A stretch of DNA of 6,528 nt, taken from positions 1-6,528 of the forward strand of contig CAIMKO010000394.1 of the NCBI GenBank assembly GCA_903841915.1, given 5' to 3'. The notes under the pieces were generated by a model. That model was not told where the DNA came from. It did not search any database and saw only the letters and a program-made list of their open reading frames with translations. Position numbers and translations under genes: made by a program. This stretch comes from an uncultured Chitinophagaceae bacterium. GTDB taxonomy: Bacteria; Bacteroidota; Bacteroidia; Chitinophagales; Chitinophagaceae. Each line of letters begins with the position of its first letter. Positions within the stretch are counted from its first letter, which is position 1. Below, piece after piece: positions 5,285-6,528 of this stretch.

Positions 5285-6528
5285 ATGAGCAATAATTCAA
5301 GTACATTATTTGATAAAGTGTGGGATGCACACGTTGTGAGGAAAATCGAAGATGGCCCGGATATATTTTTCATCGATAGGCATTTTATTCACGAAGTAAC
5401 AAGTCCTGTCGCTTTCTTAGGCTTACAAACAAGAGGGGTCTCTGTAATTTCTCCGGCTAGAACATTTGCTACAGCCGATCATAACACACCTACTATCAAT
5501 CAACATTTGCCTGTTGAGGATCCACTCTCAGCGAACCAATTAAAAGCATTGGAAGACAATTCTGCCAGATACGGAATTTCTCATTGGGGATTGAATAATC
5601 CTAAAAATGGTATTGTTCATGTTGTGGGGCCTGAAAACGGAATCACATTACCCGGAATGACGGTTGTTTGCGGCGATTCTCATACTTCAACACATGGTGC
5701 ATTTGGTGCTATTGCTTTTGGTATAGGAACTTCTGAAGTGGAAATGGTACTTTCTTCTCAATGTATCATGCAGCCTAAACCTAAAAAAATGCGCATTACC
5801 GTGAATGGAAGATTAGGAAAAGGCGTTGTTGCAAAAGATGTTCCGTTATTTATTCTTTCTCAAATTTCGGCGAGTGGTGCAACAGGTTATTTTATTGAGT
5901 TTGCAGGAGAAGTGTTTGAAAATATGAGCATGGAAGGGCGAATGACTGTTTGTAATTTATCAATTGAAATGGGTGCTCGTGGTGGTATGGTAGCACCTGA
6001 TGAAACAACGTTTGCTTATTTAAAGGGAAGGGAAAAGGCACCAAAAGCTGATGCATGGGATAAAGCAATAGCTTATTGGAAAACATTGAAAACAGATGCT
6101 AATGCAGTATTTGATCTTGAGCTAAAATTTGATGCTGCAGAAATTGAACCGCAAATAACTTATGGCACCAATCCCGGCTTAGGTACGGGCATCACTAAAA
6201 ATATCCCTTTGTCGACCGATGTTAAAGATGGCGGGGCATCGTATAAAAAATCCTTGGACTATATGGGTTTTGCTGAAAATGAAAGGCTTATTGGGAAAAA
6301 AGTAGATTATGTTTTTTTGGGAAGCTGTACAAATGGAAGAATTGAAGATTTTCGGGCTTTTGCTTCTATTGGGAAAGGTCGCAAGAAAGCCGATAATATT
6401 ACTGCATGGTTAGTTCCCGGTTCTCATATTGTAGAAAGTCAGATCAAGGAAGAAGGTATTTTGGAAATTTTAAATGAAGCCGGATTTTTATTGCGCCAGC
6501 CAGGCTGCTCTGCATGTTTGGCAATGAA
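5285..6528 (+). CDS. leuC: 3-isopropylmalate dehydratase large subunit LeuC, 3'-truncated
   Basis: With LeuD it isomerises 2-isopropylmalate to 3-isopropylmalate in leucine biosynthesis, in the cytoplasm, using a [4Fe-4S] cluster. The frame is open for 414 codons to the right window edge. E. coli LeuC has 466 residues, so about 50 are missing. Aconitase-family motifs are clear: TLFDKVWDAH near the start, ATADHNTPT at 62-70, and GDSHTSTHGAFGAIAFGIGT at 130-149. The cluster cysteines are C348 (GSCTNGR) and C408 and C411 (PGCSACLAM), matching C347, C407 and C410 of E. coli almost position for position. This places the ATG at 5285 correctly and shows no indel. Bacterial LeuC is separated from the IPM/homoaconitate paralogues by its length and by this N-terminus. 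leuD would be expected just downstream, outside the window. No Shine-Dalgarno is present. Confidence 0.96.
   Translation, partial: MSNNSSTLFDKVWDAHVVRKIEDGPDIFFIDRHFIHEVTSPVAFLGLQTRGVSVISPARTFATADHNTPTINQHLPVEDPLSANQLKALEDNSARYGISHWGLNNPKNGIVHVVGPENGITLPGMTVVCGDSHTSTHGAFGAIAFGIGTSEVEMVLSSQCIMQPKPKKMRITVNGRLGKGVVAKDVPLFILSQISASGATGYFIEFAGEVFENMSMEGRMTVCNLSIEMGARGGMVAPDETTFAYLKGREKAPKADAWDKAIAYWKTLKTDANAVFDLELKFDAAEIEPQITYGTNPGLGTGITKNIPLSTDVKDGGASYKKSLDYMGFAENERLIGKKVDYVFLGSCTNGRIEDFRAFASIGKGRKKADNITAWLVPGSHIVESQIKEEGILEILNEAGFLLRQPGCSACLAM

Larger units (their letters stand above)
5188..5295 (+). other. Possible 35-codon leader reading frame overlapping the leuC start
   Basis: An ATG at 5188 opens a 35-residue frame (MYLFNKCLYLQIF...) that stops at a TAA 11 bases inside leuC, overlapping its ATG in another frame. 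It has four Leu (codons 3, 8, 10, 17) and eight Ile, so about a third of residues are branched-chain. That could suit a leader peptide before a leucine-biosynthesis gene, or translational coupling to leuC. AT-rich noncoding DNA also yields such residues by chance, no ribosome site is visible, and the candidate leuC promoter lies inside this frame. It is listed as a possibility only. Confidence 0.15.

Noticed and set aside
5892..6086. 64-residue minus-strand frame inside leuC
   Set aside because: leuC is intact across it with correct family motifs, so this is a shadow.

Overview
The window reads as a chromosomal segment of a Bacteroidota bacterium, possibly Chitinophagaceae or a relative. The DNA is AT-rich and all genes lie on the + strand. 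None of the starts has a clear Shine-Dalgarno sequence. The gene order exbB-exbD-exbD-tonB is typical of the phylum, as is a TonB with a cytoplasmic N-terminal GRxKxYGAYxLRxTY box. One promoter-like match to the Bacteroidota -7 consensus TAnnTTTG is also present.

Positions 1-2625 hold the end of exbB (5' end outside the window), two different exbD genes and a tonB, closely spaced and probably one operon. Together they encode an inner-membrane proton-driven motor (ExbB, two ExbD paralogues) and the TonB that passes its energy to outer-membrane TonB-dependent receptors. A strong intrinsic terminator closes this unit at 2666-2700.

Positions 2696-3700 hold a second, closely related tonB as its own transcription unit. 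Two perfect inverted repeats lie in its upstream region, and a 16-bp hairpin terminator follows it. Across a 23-residue linker the two TonBs are identical in protein, while 11 codons differ, all synonymously.

Positions 3739-5121 hold mnmE, the GTPase of wobble-uridine tRNA modification, complete to its FCIGK end. Position 5285 to the right edge is the start of leuC (3-isopropylmalate dehydratase large subunit). It is cut by the window after 414 codons, just past the third iron-sulfur cysteine. The 163-bp gap before leuC holds a small Leu/Ile-rich reading frame and alternative AT-rich stems, a speculative leader.

No RNA gene, mobile element, CRISPR array or phage-like sequence was seen, and no gene-free stretch exceeds 180 bp. 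I found no clearly new system. The points most worth a second look are the duplicated TonB with its own control region, the unequal ExbD pair and the leuC leader.
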